NCBI RefSeq assembly: GCF_018343775.1 | Contig: NZ_CP074349.1 | Coordinates: 4,392,001 to 4,456,000, forward strand | Source: Pseudomonas cichorii | GTDB taxonomy: Bacteria > Pseudomonadota > Gammaproteobacteria > Pseudomonadales > Pseudomonadaceae | Length of the DNA stretch: 64,000 nt | Direction of reading: 5' to 3' | In this document: in pieces, positions 26,790 through 37,173 of the stretch | Layout of the letters: each line of letters starts with the position of its first letter | Numbering within the stretch: position 1 is the first letter of the stretch | Made by a program: the position numbers and the translations under genes | Notes under the pieces: generated by a model | What the model was told of the DNA's origin: nothing | The model's database searches: none | Seen by the model: only the letters and a program-made list of their open reading frames with translations

Positions 26790-26874
26790 GCGCAGAAACC
26801 TTGTGGCTGACACCCGCGCAAGGCGAACCTGTTTGCACGCCCGGCAGCGCCGGGGTGAGGAAATCGCTGCTCAT
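26782..26874 (-). pseudogene. Probable relic of hisC2 (hisHb) with internal deletion
   Basis: ATG 26874 opens a 30-codon frame, beginning MSSDFLTPALPGVQTGSP and ending HKVSARG before TGA. The beginning resembles my recollection of the HisC2 N-terminus (MS..FLALA.PGVQ..SPYVPGKP) and the end resembles its C-terminus. In P. aeruginosa and P. stutzeri a full aminotransferase gene (hisC2/hisHb, about 370 codons) lies here between pheA and tyrA. Its stop overlaps the GTG start of tyrA-aroA, so translation of the relic could still deliver ribosomes. The identification is by eye and memory, not by search. Confidence 0.5.
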
Positions 26875-26885
26875 GTATCGTCCCT

Positions 26886-27980
26886 TCAAAGAACCGCTTT
26901 CGGGTAGGAACCCAGTACCTTCAAGGCAACGGCTTCATGACTGATCTTCTCCAGCACCGCCTTGACCAGCGGATCCTGGTGATGCCCTACGAAATCGATG
27001 AAGAACACGTAAGTCCACTTACCACTACGCGACGGACGGGTTTCGATGCGAGTCAGGTCCAGGCCATTCTCATGGAACGGCACCAGCAGCTCATGCAAGG
27101 CGCCCGGTTTGTTGCTCATCGACACAATGATCGAGGTCTTGTCGTCACCGGTCGGTGGCACTTCCTGACTGCCGATGATCAGGAACCGCGTGGAGTTGTC
27201 GGGACGATCTTCGATCTTCTCGGCCAGACGGGTCAGGCCATACAGGTCTGCAGCCATATCCCCGGCAATGGCTGCGGAGTTCCACTCGCTCTTGACCCGC
27301 TTGGCCGCTTCGGCGTTGCTGGCAACCGCCACGCGCTCGACATTCGGGTAATGAGCGTCCAGCCACTTGCGACACTGGGCCAGCGACTGGGCATGGGAAT
27401 AGATGCGGCTGATGCTTTTGGTCTTGGTGCTTTCACCGACCAGCAAATGGTGGTGAATGCGCAGCTCGACTTCGCCACAGATGACCATGTCATGCTCGAG
27501 GAAGCTGTCGAGGGTATGGTTGACCGCACCTTCGGTGGAGTTCTCCACCGGCACGACGCCGAAATTCACGGCACCGGCAACCACTTCACGGAACACTTCA
27601 TCGATAGCCGCCATGGGCAGGCTGATGACCGCATGCCCGAAGTGTTTCATGGCCGCAGCCTGGGTAAAGGTCCCTTCAGGCCCCAGATAAGCGACCTTCA
27701 GCGGCTGCTCCAGCGCCAGGCAGGAAGACATGATTTCGCGAAACAGACGCGCCATCTCTTCGTTGCTCAACGGACCGCGATTACGATCCATGACACGCTT
27801 GAGAACCTGAGCCTCACGCTCCGGGCGATAGAACACAGGCACTTCGCCTTCCGCCAGCGAGGACATTTTCACCCGCGCCACTTCCTGCGCGCAGCGTGCA
27901 CGCTCGCTGATCAGTTCCAGAACCTTTTCGTCCAGGCTGTCGATGCGGACTCGCAGCGCCTTGAGTTCTTGCTCGGACAT
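26886..27980 (-). CDS. pheA: Bifunctional chorismate mutase / prephenate dehydratase
   Basis: The 364-residue P-protein has an AroQ chorismate mutase domain (about residues 1-90: LRVRIDSLDEKVLELISERARCAQEVA). A prephenate dehydratase domain (about 94-275) carries YLGPEGTFTQAAAMKHFG and the NSTRFLII motif with the catalytic threonine. A C-terminal ACT domain (GALHELLVPFHENGLDLTRIETRPS) senses phenylalanine. It makes phenylpyruvate for phenylalanine. Its ATG shares one base with the serC stop (TGATG at 27978-27982), so the two are translationally coupled. Confidence 0.97.
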   Translation of the reverse strand: MSEQELKALRVRIDSLDEKVLELISERARCAQEVARVKMSSLAEGEVPVFYRPEREAQVLKRVMDRNRGPLSNEEMARLFREIMSSCLALEQPLKVAYLGPEGTFTQAAAMKHFGHAVISLPMAAIDEVFREVVAGAVNFGVVPVENSTEGAVNHTLDSFLEHDMVICGEVELRIHHHLLVGESTKTKSISRIYSHAQSLAQCRKWLDAHYPNVERVAVASNAEAAKRVKSEWNSAAIAGDMAADLYGLTRLAEKIEDRPDNSTRFLIIGSQEVPPTGDDKTSIIVSMSNKPGALHELLVPFHENGLDLTRIETRPSRSGKWTYVFFIDFVGHHQDPLVKAVLEKISHEAVALKVLGSYPKAVL

Positions 27981-29065
27981 CAGCCGTGCTCCTTCTCGAA
28001 GTCTTTCATGTAGGTCACCAGCGCATTGACTGCATTGATGTCGACAGCATTGTAGATGGAAGCCCGCATGCCACCGACCGAGCGATGGCCCTTGAGGTTG
28101 AGCAGGCCATTGGCATCGGCACCCGCCAGAAACGGCTTGTCCAGACGGTCGTCGGCCAGACGGAACGGCACGTTCATCCAGGAGCGGTCAGGCTTGTTGA
28201 TCGGGTTGCTGTACAACTCGCTGGCATCGATGAAGTCATACAGGGTGCGCTTCTTGACTTCATTGAGCTTGCCGATGGCTTCGACGCCACCCTGCTCCTT
28301 GAGCCACTCGAAAACCAGGCCGGACAGATACCAGGCCAGGGTCGGCGGCGTGTTGTACATCGAACCGTTGTCGGCGGCGACCTTGTAATCGAGCATGGTC
28401 GGGCAAAGCGCACGGGCACGACCCAACAGGTCTTCGCGAATGATCACGACGACGATGCCGCTCGGGCCGATATTCTTCTGGGCACCGGCATAGATCATGC
28501 CGAAGCGCGATACATCCACCGGCCGGGAAAGAATGTCGGAGGACATGTCGGCAACCAGCGGCACATCGCCCGTTTCCGGAATCCAGTCGAACTCCAGGCC
28601 ACCGATGGTTTCGTTCGGCGCGTAGTGAACATAGGCAGCGTCCTTGGACAGCTTCCATTCGTTCTGACCAGGAATGGCGAAATAGTCGTATGGCTTGGCG
28701 CTGGCGGCGACATTGACCGTACCGTAGCGCGAGGCTTCTTCAATGGCCTTCTGCGACCAGATGCCGGTGTCGATGTAGTCGGCCTTGCCGTTTTCCGGCA
28801 GCAGGTTCAGGGCAATCTGGGCAAACTGCTGGCTGGCGCCGCCTTGCAGGAACAGCACCTTGTAGTTCGAGGGGATGGTCAGCAGGTCGCGAAGATCCTG
28901 CTCGGCCTTGGTGGCAATGGAGACGAACTCATCGCTGCGATGGCTCATTTCCATCACGGACAGGCCCTTGCCATGCCAGTCCAGAAGCTCCGCCTGGGCA
29001 CGCAACAGAACCGCTTCGGGAAGCGCAGCGGGACCTGCGCAAAAGTTAAAGGCTCGCTTGCTCAT
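27980..29065 (-). CDS. serC: Phosphoserine aminotransferase
   Basis: This PLP enzyme forms 3-phosphoserine from 3-phosphohydroxypyruvate and also acts in pyridoxine synthesis. From ATG 29065 it has 361 residues, starting MSKRAFNFCAGPAALPEAVL, with GLSVMEMSHRSDEF, FLQGGASQQFAQI and the lysine-containing block GMIYAGAQKNIGPSG. The frame extends to 29080 but the family start is at 29065. It sits between gyrA (135-base gap) and pheA, the order of the Pseudomonas mixed-function supraoperon. Confidence 0.97.
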   Translation of the reverse strand: MSKRAFNFCAGPAALPEAVLLRAQAELLDWHGKGLSVMEMSHRSDEFVSIATKAEQDLRDLLTIPSNYKVLFLQGGASQQFAQIALNLLPENGKADYIDTGIWSQKAIEEASRYGTVNVAASAKPYDYFAIPGQNEWKLSKDAAYVHYAPNETIGGLEFDWIPETGDVPLVADMSSDILSRPVDVSRFGMIYAGAQKNIGPSGIVVVIIREDLLGRARALCPTMLDYKVAADNGSMYNTPPTLAWYLSGLVFEWLKEQGGVEAIGKLNEVKKRTLYDFIDASELYSNPINKPDRSWMNVPFRLADDRLDKPFLAGADANGLLNLKGHRSVGGMRASIYNAVDINAVNALVTYMKDFEKEHG

Positions 29066-29200
29066 ATCCACTCTCGTCAAATGCGTTGGGTCTTACGCGC
29101 TGCTTTTCCGGTCTACTGACCGAATGTTGCAAGGGCCGACTCGCCTGCAATGCATACGCACTCACAGACGAGCCAGCCCTTGCCGGATTTACGTTACCGC

Positions 29201-31981
29201 TCAGCCTTGTGTTTCGTCATCGTCCGCTGCTGCATCGGCATCGACTTGCAGATCGTCGGCATCATCTGCCTCGACAACGACGCCATCCACGATTTCACCG
29301 TCAAGTTCGTCATCTTCGACTTCCGATGGCTCCTGGACACGCTCCAGACCCACCAGAGTTTCGTCGGTGGCCAGCTTGATCAGGGTGACACCCTGGGTGT
29401 TGCGATCCAGACGGGAGACTTCGTCGACCCGGGTGCGCACCAGCGTACCCTGATCGGAAATCAGCATGATTTCCTCGCCTTCCTGAACCTGCACAGCGCC
29501 GATCAACTTACCGTTACGCCCCTTGGTGACCATTGCGATAACGCCCTGACCACCACGACCGCGACGCGGGAACTTGCTCAACAGGGTACGCTTGCCGAAA
29601 CCACGCTCGGAAGCGGTGAGAATCTGCGCGCCCGACTCGGGGATCAGCATGGAAATCAGTCGACCCTTGCCGATCTTCATCCCGCGCACACCGCGAGCGC
29701 CGCGGCCCATCTGACGAACATCGCTCTCGGCGAAACGGATGACCTTGCCGGCGTCGGAGAACAGCATGACTTCCTTGGCACCGTCGGTAATCGCAACAGC
29801 AATAAGGGTGTCGCCTTCCTTGAGCTTCAGGGCAATCAGGCCGCTGGAGCGAGGACGGGAGAACTGTGCCAGAGGCGTCTTCTTGACCGTACCGAAGGCT
29901 GTAGCCATGAAGATGTAGGCGCCGGTCGGCTCTGCAACCAGTTCCGGCGTATCGCCATCTTCTTCCTCGGCTTCCTCGGCCTCGACCACTTCACCTTCGA
30001 TCACCGAGTCTTCGGCATCTTCCAGCTCGTCATCGGCCCCCGAACTCTGCTGCAGTGCCTCAAGATCGATCGGCAGCATGGCGGTGATGTATTCACCTTC
30101 GTCCAGCGGCAACAGGTTGACCAGCGGACGACCACGAGCGGCACGGGACGCTTCCGGAATCTCGTAGGTCTTGAGCCAGTAGACCTTGCCCTTGCTGGAG
30201 AACATCAGCAGCGTGGTGTGGCTGTTGGCGACCAGCAGGTGAGCAATGTAGTCCTCATCCTTGATGCCGGTAGCCGATTTGCCTTTACCGCCACGACGCT
30301 GAGCCTGATAGACCGCCAATGGCTGGGTCTTGGCATAGCCGCCGTGGGAAATGGTGACAACACGCTCTTCTTCGGTGATCAGGTCGCCCAGGGTCAGGTC
30401 AAGGCGCGCATCGAGAATCTCGGTGCGGCGCACGTCGCCATATTCGGAGCGAATCAGTTCCAGTTCTTCGCGGATCACTTCCATCAGGCGCGTGGCGCTG
30501 CCCAGGATGCGGATCAGCTCGCCGATCTGGCCGAGGATTTCCTGATACTCGGTGAGCAGTTTTTCATGCTCCAGACCGGTCAGACGATGCAGACGCAACT
30601 CAAGAATCGCCTGCGCCTGTTCCGGCGACAGGAAATACTTGCCATCACGCAGGCCGTACTGCGGATCGAGGTTCTCAGGACGGCAGGAATCGGCACCGGC
30701 ACGCTCGACCATTTCAACCACAGCGCTGGATTCCCAGGGCGTGCTGATCAGTGCTTCCTTGGCTTCAGCCGAAGAAGGCGAAGCCTTGATGAGGGCGATG
30801 ACCGGGTCGATGTTCGACAGCGCAACGGCCTGACCTTCGAGAATGTGCCCGCGCTCACGCGCCTTGCGCAGTTCAAAGACGGTACGGCGGGTAACCACTT
30901 CGCGGCGGTGACGCACGAATGCTTCCAGCAGATCCTTGAGGTTGAGGATTCGCGGACGACCGTCTATCAACGCAACGATGTTGATGCCGAATACGCTTTG
31001 CAGCTGGGTCTGGGCGTAGAGGTTGTTGAGGATGACCTCTGGAACCTCGCCACGACGCAGCTCGATGACCACGCGCATACCGTCCTTGTCGGACTCGTCG
31101 CGCAGCTCGGTGATACCTTCGAGTTTCTTCTCTTTTACCAGCTCGGCGATCTTCTCGATCAGGCGAGCCTTGTTCAACTGGTACGGCAGCTCGGTGATGA
31201 CGATCTGCTGACGACCGCCCACCTTGTCGATGTCTTCGACGATGGAACGGGCACGCATATAAATGCGGCCACGGCCGGTGCGATAGGCTTCGATGATGCC
31301 GGCACGGCCGTTGATGATCCCCGCCGTCGGGAAGTCCGGGCCGGGAATGTATTGCATCAACTCATCGACAGTCACTTCGGGATTGTCGATCAGGGCCAGA
31401 CAGCCGTCGATGACTTCACCGAGGTTGTGCGGCGGAATGTTGGTCGCCATGCCCACGGCAATACCGCTGGAACCGTTGACCAGCAGATTGGGAATACGGG
31501 TGGGCATGACCGCCGGGATAAGCTCGGTGCCGTCATAGTTGGGCACCCAGTCCACGGTTTCCTTGTGCAGGTCGGCCAGCAGCTCGTGAGCCAGCTTGGT
31601 CATGCGCACTTCGGTGTATCGCATGGCCGCGGCATTGTCGCCGTCGACCGAACCGAAGTTGCCCTGACCGTCTACCAGCAGGTAGCGCAGCGAGAAGGGC
31701 TGCGCCATACGAACGATGGTGTCGTAGACAGCGGTATCGCCATGCGGGTGGTACTTACCGATTACGTCACCAACCACACGAGCGGATTTCTTGTACGGCT
31801 TGTTCCAGTCGTTACCCAGCTCGCTCATTGCGTACAGCACACGCCGGTGCACGGGCTTCAAGCCATCGCGCGCATCCGGCAGTGCACGCCCGACGATTAC
31901 GCTCATTGCGTAGTCGAGGTAGGACTGCTTCAGCTCGTCTTCGATATTGACCGGGAGGATTTCTTTGGCCAGTTCGCCCAT
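29201..31981 (-). CDS. gyrA: DNA gyrase subunit A
   Basis: The 926-residue type IIA topoisomerase subunit starts [20 protein letters not shown] at ATG 31981; codons up to 32056 are an unsupported extension. The quinolone region reads [13 protein letters not shown] with T83 and D87, the residues of susceptible Pseudomonas. The C-terminal pinwheel domain has the GyrA box (QRRGGKGK) and is interrupted near residues 640-705 by a Glu/Asp-rich insert ([18 protein letters not shown]), and the tail is also acidic, as in other pseudomonads. It is the first gene of the serC-pheA-tyrA/aroA-cmk-rpsA run. A long plus-strand frame opposite is a shadow. Confidence 0.98.
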   Translation of the reverse strand: MGELAKEILPVNIEDELKQSYLDYAMSVIVGRALPDARDGLKPVHRRVLYAMSELGNDWNKPYKKSARVVGDVIGKYHPHGDTAVYDTIVRMAQPFSLRYLLVDGQGNFGSVDGDNAAAMRYTEVRMTKLAHELLADLHKETVDWVPNYDGTELIPAVMPTRIPNLLVNGSSGIAVGMATNIPPHNLGEVIDGCLALIDNPEVTVDELMQYIPGPDFPTAGIINGRAGIIEAYRTGRGRIYMRARSIVEDIDKVGGRQQIVITELPYQLNKARLIEKIAELVKEKKLEGITELRDESDKDGMRVVIELRRGEVPEVILNNLYAQTQLQSVFGINIVALIDGRPRILNLKDLLEAFVRHRREVVTRRTVFELRKARERGHILEGQAVALSNIDPVIALIKASPSSAEAKEALISTPWESSAVVEMVERAGADSCRPENLDPQYGLRDGKYFLSPEQAQAILELRLHRLTGLEHEKLLTEYQEILGQIGELIRILGSATRLMEVIREELELIRSEYGDVRRTEILDARLDLTLGDLITEEERVVTISHGGYAKTQPLAVYQAQRRGGKGKSATGIKDEDYIAHLLVANSHTTLLMFSSKGKVYWLKTYEIPEASRAARGRPLVNLLPLDEGEYITAMLPIDLEALQQSSGADDELEDAEDSVIEGEVVEAEEAEEEDGDTPELVAEPTGAYIFMATAFGTVKKTPLAQFSRPRSSGLIALKLKEGDTLIAVAITDGAKEVMLFSDAGKVIRFAESDVRQMGRGARGVRGMKIGKGRLISMLIPESGAQILTASERGFGKRTLLSKFPRRGRGGQGVIAMVTKGRNGKLIGAVQVQEGEEIMLISDQGTLVRTRVDEVSRLDRNTQGVTLIKLATDETLVGLERVQEPSEVEDDELDGEIVDGVVVEADDADDLQVDADAAADDDETQG

Positions 31982-32216
31982 GAGAAGCCTGATTCCTTTT
32001 TCTGGTGAAACCTCGTACATCCATACGGGATAGACGAAGCTCGCCGCTGCCGGCATTTGCCAGGCAACGACTTACGACAAATCAACGAGTTATGCCATGG
32101 ATCTGCGCAGTAAGGGCGACTACTGATAGCGCCGTTGGAAACCGCCGGATATTACCACAATCGCTGTCACGCTCCTATCCTTTGAAAGCGCTGAAAACAG
32201 GCCACCCGCAAAACCA

Positions 32217-33293
32217 TCAATGAAGGTGCTTGCGACTCATGAGCAGAGCCATCTTGGCGGTATCCGGCCGTTCGACGATGCCCTTTTCGGTCACGATGGC
32301 GTCGATCAGGTCCGCAGGCGTCACATCGAATACCGGATTGAAAGCCTCGACATCAGCGCCCACCCGATGACCGCCCACTTCCAGCAGCTCGCGACCGTCA
32401 CGCTCTTCAATGACGATGTCTTCACCGCTGGCCGTGTCCATGTCGATCGTGGAACTGGGCGCCACCACCATGAAGCGCACACCATGGTGCATGGCCGCGA
32501 CTGCCAGTTGATACGTGCCAATCTTGTTGGCCACGTCGCCATTGGCGGTAATGCGGTCGGCACCGACAATGACCCAGGTGATGCCTTTGGTGCGCATCAG
32601 GTGCGCAGCGGCAGAATCAGCATTGAGAGTGACCGGAATACCCTCGTTGGCCAGTTCCCAGGCCGTCAGGCGCGAGCCTTGCAACCATGGCCGGGTTTCA
32701 TCGGCGTAGACGTGTTCGATCATGCCTTCCAGATGCGCAGCCCGGATCACGCCCAGCGCAGTGCCAAAGCCGCCCGTGGCCAGGGCGCCGGTATTGCAAT
32801 GGGTCAGGACCGCCTGAAGATTGCCCTGATGCTTGCGAATCAGATCCGCACCCAGTTGCGCCATGGTCAGGTTGGCTTCACGGTCGCTCAGGTGAATCGC
32901 AACGGCTTCGGCCTCCAGAACAGTCAGAGGGTTATCCCCTTCCTTGAGCCGTTGCAGGCGGTCGCGCATCCGGTTCAGCGCCCAGAACAGATTGACCGCC
33001 GTAGGACGCGAGTCCGCGAGCAGCGAGAAATCCGCCTCCAGCGCCGTCAGCCAGTCGCCACCCGCCGCGAAACGGGCGCGAGCCCCCAGCACAACGCCAT
33101 AAGCTGCCGCGATACCGATGGCAGGCGCACCGCGCACCACCATCGTGCGAATGGCCTCGGCCACTGCCGCAGCGCTGCTGTAAGCGTGCCAGGTTTCCTC
33201 GAACGGAAGCACACGCTGATCCAGGAGATACAGAGTGTCATCTCGCCAATCGATGGCCTTTACCTTCTCTGCAGCCAATAGCCGATCGCGCAT
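32217..33293 (-). CDS. mtnA: S-methyl-5-thioribose-1-phosphate isomerase
   Basis: The 358-residue product from ATG 33293 ([16 protein letters not shown]) isomerises 5-methylthioribose-1-phosphate to the ribulose form in methionine salvage. Motifs include [14 protein letters not shown], the catalytic cysteine in [18 protein letters not shown], the aspartate in [20 protein letters not shown], and [13 protein letters not shown]. It is divergent from the methylthioadenosine deaminase gene across 123 bases, which fits a shared pathway. The frame is open to 33308 but family length supports 33293. Confidence 0.95.
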   Translation of the reverse strand: MRDRLLAAEKVKAIDWRDDTLYLLDQRVLPFEETWHAYSSAAAVAEAIRTMVVRGAPAIGIAAAYGVVLGARARFAAGGDWLTALEADFSLLADSRPTAVNLFWALNRMRDRLQRLKEGDNPLTVLEAEAVAIHLSDREANLTMAQLGADLIRKHQGNLQAVLTHCNTGALATGGFGTALGVIRAAHLEGMIEHVYADETRPWLQGSRLTAWELANEGIPVTLNADSAAAHLMRTKGITWVIVGADRITANGDVANKIGTYQLAVAAMHHGVRFMVVAPSSTIDMDTASGEDIVIEERDGRELLEVGGHRVGADVEAFNPVFDVTPADLIDAIVTEKGIVERPDTAKMALLMSRKHLH

Positions 33294-33416
33294 TACCACC
33301 CACTCCATCTCGAAAACCCACAGCCCGGAATCAAAAGGGGACGATTATAGCGAGCCGACCGCGAAGGTGCTCGGGTATACTTCGCCATTACTGCAATAAG
33401 CCCTGGAAGCCTTGTC

Positions 33417-34745
33417 ATGCCGAACGCCACCGCACCGCTCGACCTTCTGCTCCTGCCCACCTGGCTGGTGCCGGTCGAGCCCGCAGGCGTCGTACTCAAG
33501 GAGCACGGGCTGGGCATCCGTGACGGCTGCATCGCCTACATTGGCCCGAGGGCCGAAGCCTTGAAGCAGAATGCCCTGCAAATACAGGAACTGCCTGGCA
33601 TGCTGCTCACTCCAGGGCTGATCAATGCCCACGGCCATGCGGCAATGACCCTTTTCCGCGGCCTGGCCGACGATCTGCCGCTGATGACCTGGCTGCAGGA
33701 CCATATCTGGCCGGCCGAGGGCAAATGGGTCACCGAAGACTTCGTTCGTGATGGCACGGATGTGGCCATTGCCGAGCAGATCAAGGGCGGCATCACCTGT
33801 TTCTCGGACATGTACTTCTATCCCAAGGTCGCTGCCGATCGCGTCCATAACAGCGGGATCCGCGCCCAGATCACCGTGCCGGTGCTGGACTTCCCGATTC
33901 CTGGCGCCAGAACCACCGATGAATCCCTGCATATCGGCGTCGAGCTGTTCAACGACCTGATTCATCACCCGCGCATCAAGGTTGCCTTCGGCCCTCATGC
34001 GCCCTACACCGTCAGCGACGAAAACCTGGAAAAGGTCCGGGTCATTGCCGACGAACTCGACGCCATGATCCAGATGCATGTGCATGAAACCGCCTTCGAA
34101 GTGGAGCAGGCCCTCGAACAACGCCAGGAGCGGCCATTGGCGCGCCTGAACCGTCTCGGCCTGCTGGGCCCGCGTTTCCAGGCCGTACACATGACACAAA
34201 TCAGCGACGACGACCTGGCATTACTGGTAGAAAGCAACTCCAGCGTGCTGCATTGCCCGGAATCCAACCTGAAACTGGCCAGTGGCTTCTGCCCGGTGGA
34301 GCGTCTGTGGCAAGCCGGTGTCAACGTAGCCGTGGGCACCGATGGCGCGGCCAGCAACAATGACCTGGACCTGCTGGGCGAAACCCGCACCGCCGCCCTG
34401 CTGGCCAAGGCTGTCGCAGGCTCGGCTACGGCGCTGGACGCCCACCGTGCCTTGCGCATGGCAACCCTGAACGGCGCACGCGCCCTGGGTATCCAGGCAG
34501 AAACCGGCTCACTGGAAATCGGCAAGGCGGCGGACATGGTCGCGTTCGATCTTTCCAGGCTGGAGCAGCAACCGATCTATGATCCAGTGTCACAGCTTAT
34601 ATATGCCACCGGTCGCGATTGCGTGAGCCATGTCTGGGTGGCAGGCAAGCAATTGCTCGACAACCGCCGCCTGACCCGCATGGATGAGCAGGCGCTGCGC
34701 GAAACCGCCATTGCCTGGGGCAAGCGCATCAGCGGCGCAAATTGA
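33417..34745 (+). CDS. mtaD: 5-methylthioadenosine / S-adenosylhomocysteine deaminase (TRZ/ATZ amidohydrolase)
   Basis: The 442-residue metal-dependent amidohydrolase starts at ATG 33417. It has the metal-binding [13 protein letters not shown] near residue 65, [11 protein letters not shown], the histidine block [26 protein letters not shown], and [16 protein letters not shown] near 300. In Pseudomonas the adjacent mtnA supports a salvage route in which methylthioadenosine is first deaminated to methylthioinosine, then phosphorolysed and isomerised. ubiG follows 69 bases downstream and the genes to yciK run in the same direction. Confidence 0.93.
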   Translation: MPNATAPLDLLLLPTWLVPVEPAGVVLKEHGLGIRDGCIAYIGPRAEALKQNALQIQELPGMLLTPGLINAHGHAAMTLFRGLADDLPLMTWLQDHIWPAEGKWVTEDFVRDGTDVAIAEQIKGGITCFSDMYFYPKVAADRVHNSGIRAQITVPVLDFPIPGARTTDESLHIGVELFNDLIHHPRIKVAFGPHAPYTVSDENLEKVRVIADELDAMIQMHVHETAFEVEQALEQRQERPLARLNRLGLLGPRFQAVHMTQISDDDLALLVESNSSVLHCPESNLKLASGFCPVERLWQAGVNVAVGTDGAASNNDLDLLGETRTAALLAKAVAGSATALDAHRALRMATLNGARALGIQAETGSLEIGKAADMVAFDLSRLEQQPIYDPVSQLIYATGRDCVSHVWVAGKQLLDNRRLTRMDEQALRETAIAWGKRISGAN

Positions 34746-34814
34746 ATACATGAAGGCCTGGCTTGTTGATCGCCGGGCTGCCGAAACGAATTTCAAGTTC
34801 AAGAGGTAACTCCC

Positions 34815-35513
34815 ATGAGCAACGTCGACCGCGCAGAAATCGCCAAATTCGAGGCACTGGCACATCGCTGGTGGGATCGTGAAAGCGAGTTCAAGCCGCT
34901 GCACGATATCAATCCGCTTCGGGTCAACTGGATCGACGAACGGGTCAATCTGGCCGGCAAGAAAGTCCTGGATGTCGGTTGTGGCGGCGGCATTCTCAGC
35001 GAGGCCATGGCCTTGCGCGGCGCCACCGTGACCGGTATCGACATGGGCGAAGCGCCGTTGGCCGTGGCCCAGTTGCATCAGCTCGAATCCGGCGTGAGCG
35101 TCGAATACCGGCAGATCACCGCCGAAGACCTGGCTGAAGAAATGCCCGAGCAGTTCGATGTGGTGACTTGCCTGGAAATGCTCGAACACGTGCCGGATCC
35201 TTCCTCCGTGATCCGCGCCTGCTATCGCATGGTCAAGCCCGGTGGTCAGGTGTTCTTCTCCACCATCAACCGCAACCCCAAGGCCTACCTGTTCGCGATT
35301 GTCGGTGCCGAATACATCATGGGCCTGCTGCCACGCGGCACCCATGATTTCAAGAAATTCATCCGTCCGTCGGAACTGGGTGCCTGGAGCCGTGATGCAG
35401 GCCTGCAGGTCAAGGACATCATCGGCCTGACCTACAACCCGCTGACCAAGCACTACAAGCTGGCTTCGGACGTGGACGTCAACTACATGATCCAGACACT
35501 TCGGGAGGCATGA
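34815..35513 (+). CDS. ubiG: Ubiquinone biosynthesis O-methyltransferase UbiG
   Basis: The 232-residue SAM methyltransferase performs both O-methylations of ubiquinone synthesis. Motif I is [16 protein letters not shown] (about residues 53-68), followed by [27 protein letters not shown] and the C-terminal [26 protein letters not shown] precedes ATG 34815. mupP starts three bases after its stop, so the two are co-translated. Confidence 0.97.
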   Translation: MSNVDRAEIAKFEALAHRWWDRESEFKPLHDINPLRVNWIDERVNLAGKKVLDVGCGGGILSEAMALRGATVTGIDMGEAPLAVAQLHQLESGVSVEYRQITAEDLAEEMPEQFDVVTCLEMLEHVPDPSSVIRACYRMVKPGGQVFFSTINRNPKAYLFAIVGAEYIMGLLPRGTHDFKKFIRPSELGAWSRDAGLQVKDIIGLTYNPLTKHYKLASDVDVNYMIQTLREA

Positions 35514-35516
35514 GGC

Positions 35517-36188
35517 ATGCGCTTGAGAGCGGTTCTATTCGACATGGACGGCACATTGCTCGATACCGCACCGGACTTCATCGCCATTTCCCAGGCAATG
35601 CTGGCCGATCGCGGTTTGCCAGCAGTGGCGGACAAGCTGATTCGCGATGAAATCTCGGGCGGCGCCAAAGCCATGGTCGCAGCGACCTTTGCCATGTCCC
35701 CGCAGGACCCGGCCTTCGAGGCCCTGCGCCTGGAGTTCCTGGAGCGCTACCAGCGCGATTGCGCGGTGCACAGCAAACTCTTCGACGGCATGGCCCAATT
35801 GCTGGCCGATATCGAAAAGTCCGGCCTGATCTGGGGCGTCGTCACCAACAAGCCGGTGCGCTTCGCCCAGCCGATCATGGAACAGCTCGGGCTGGCCGAG
35901 CGCTCGGCACTGCTGATCTGCCCCGATCATGTCACCCACAGCAAACCTCACCCCGAGCCGCTGATCCTGGCCTGCAGCCAGCTTGATCTTGACCCGGCCA
36001 GCGTGCTGTTCGTGGGCGACGACCTGCGTGATATCGAGTCAGGTCGCGATGCTGGCACCAAGACAGCCGCCGTGCGTTACGGCTATATCCACCCCAACGA
36101 CAACCCCGATCACTGGGGCGCCGATGTGGTCGTGGATCACCCGCTGGACCTGCGCAAGGTGCTGGACAACGCGCTGTGCAGTTGCTGA
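35517..36188 (+). CDS. mupP: N-acetylmuramic acid 6-phosphate phosphatase MupP (HAD family)
   Basis: The 223-residue HAD phosphatase has the nucleophile motif [14 protein letters not shown] at the N-terminus, GVVTNKP (motif II), SKPHPEP (motif III lysine) and [17 protein letters not shown] (motif IV). It is often annotated as phosphoglycolate phosphatase, but in pseudomonads the gene after ubiG encodes MupP, which dephosphorylates MurNAc-6-P in cell-wall recycling and influences AmpC expression. The start lies 3 bases after ubiG, and yciK follows after 29 bases. Confidence 0.9.
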   Translation: MRLRAVLFDMDGTLLDTAPDFIAISQAMLADRGLPAVADKLIRDEISGGAKAMVAATFAMSPQDPAFEALRLEFLERYQRDCAVHSKLFDGMAQLLADIEKSGLIWGVVTNKPVRFAQPIMEQLGLAERSALLICPDHVTHSKPHPEPLILACSQLDLDPASVLFVGDDLRDIESGRDAGTKTAAVRYGYIHPNDNPDHWGADVVVDHPLDLRKVLDNALCSC

Positions 36189-36217
36189 GCCTTACTGAAT
36201 AGCTACAGAGGTTTCCC

Positions 36218-36958
36218 ATGTTCGATTACTCCGCCCGCCCCGAACTGCTCAAGGACCGGGTGATTCTGGTCACTGGCGCAGGACGCGGCATCGGTGCTGC
36301 GGCAGCAAAGACCTATGCAGCCCATGGCGCCACGGTGCTGCTGCTGGGCAAGACCGAAGCCAACCTGACTCAGGTGTATGACGAGATCGAAGCGGCTGGT
36401 CATCCTCAGCCTGTGGTCATCCCGTTCAACCTGGAAACCGCCCTGCCCCATCAATACGATGAACTGGCAGCGATGATCGAAACCGAATTCGGCCATCTCG
36501 ACGGCCTGCTGCACAACGCCTCGATCATCGGCCCGCGCACGCCCGTGGAGCAGTTATCCGGCGAGAACTTCATGCGGGTCATGCACATCAACGTCAATGC
36601 GACGTTCATGCTGACCAGCACGCTGCTGCCACTGCTCAAGCTGTCCGCCGATGCATCGGTGGTATTCACCTCAAGCAGTGTCGGCCGCAAGGGGCGCGCC
36701 TACTGGGGCGCCTATGGCGTGTCGAAGTTCGCTACCGAAGGACTGATGCAGACCCTGGCCGACGAACTGGACACTGTGGCGCCGGTGCGTTCCAACAGCA
36801 TCAACCCCGGCGCAACCCGTACCAGCATGCGAGCCCAGGCCTACCCTGCGGAAAACCCTCTGGACAACCCGACGCCCGAGGAAATCATGCCGGTCTATCT
36901 GTACCTGATGGGCCCCGACAGCACCGGCATCAACGGCCAGGCTTTCAACGCGCAATAA
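36218..36958 (+). CDS. YciK-family short-chain oxidoreductase
   Basis: The 246-residue classical SDR protein has the cofactor motif VTGAGRGIGAAAAKTYAAHGA (about residues 17-37), the NNA-type motif LLHNASIIGPRTPVEQ, and the active site Ser-Tyr-Lys visible as TSSSVGRKGRAYWGAYGVSKFA. Its substrate is unknown. It is the last gene of the ubiG-mupP-yciK cluster, a conserved pseudomonad arrangement. A GAGG ribosome site precedes ATG 36218. Confidence 0.9.
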   Translation: MFDYSARPELLKDRVILVTGAGRGIGAAAAKTYAAHGATVLLLGKTEANLTQVYDEIEAAGHPQPVVIPFNLETALPHQYDELAAMIETEFGHLDGLLHNASIIGPRTPVEQLSGENFMRVMHINVNATFMLTSTLLPLLKLSADASVVFTSSSVGRKGRAYWGAYGVSKFATEGLMQTLADELDTVAPVRSNSINPGATRTSMRAQAYPAENPLDNPTPEEIMPVYLYLMGPDSTGINGQAFNAQ

Positions 36959-36972
36959 AGCCGGCTGCACAA

Positions 36973-37009
36973 AAGCCTGTCCTGGCGGAAATCCGTCACG
37001 GCAGGCTTA
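36973..37009 (+). terminator. Probable terminator after the yciK-like gene
   Basis: AAGCCTG and CAGGCTT arms enclose a smaller CTGGCGGA/TCCGTCAC pairing and are followed by ATTT. The hairpin is imperfect and the T-run short, so confidence is moderate. Confidence 0.5.
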
Positions 37010-37173
37010 TTTCATGAATATGCCGAGTCAAGGAAACGTCGAACTGTCTTGCCCGGTCTCTTGATCGTCTTTATTAGTCGTTTAAATTCAAATAGTTAGA
37101 TCAAAAAACCGTACATGGCACGACTTTCGCTCTGCCTCTCACAAGCCAGCAACGATATGAGAGGAGTAAAGCC

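Noticed and set aside
31738..31745. Possible quinolone-resistance change in gyrA
   Set aside because: Residues 83 and 87 are Thr and Asp, the susceptible wild-type state in Pseudomonas.
29150..32008. 952-codon plus-strand frame opposite gyrA
   Set aside because: Antisense shadow produced by codon bias; gyrA is certain.
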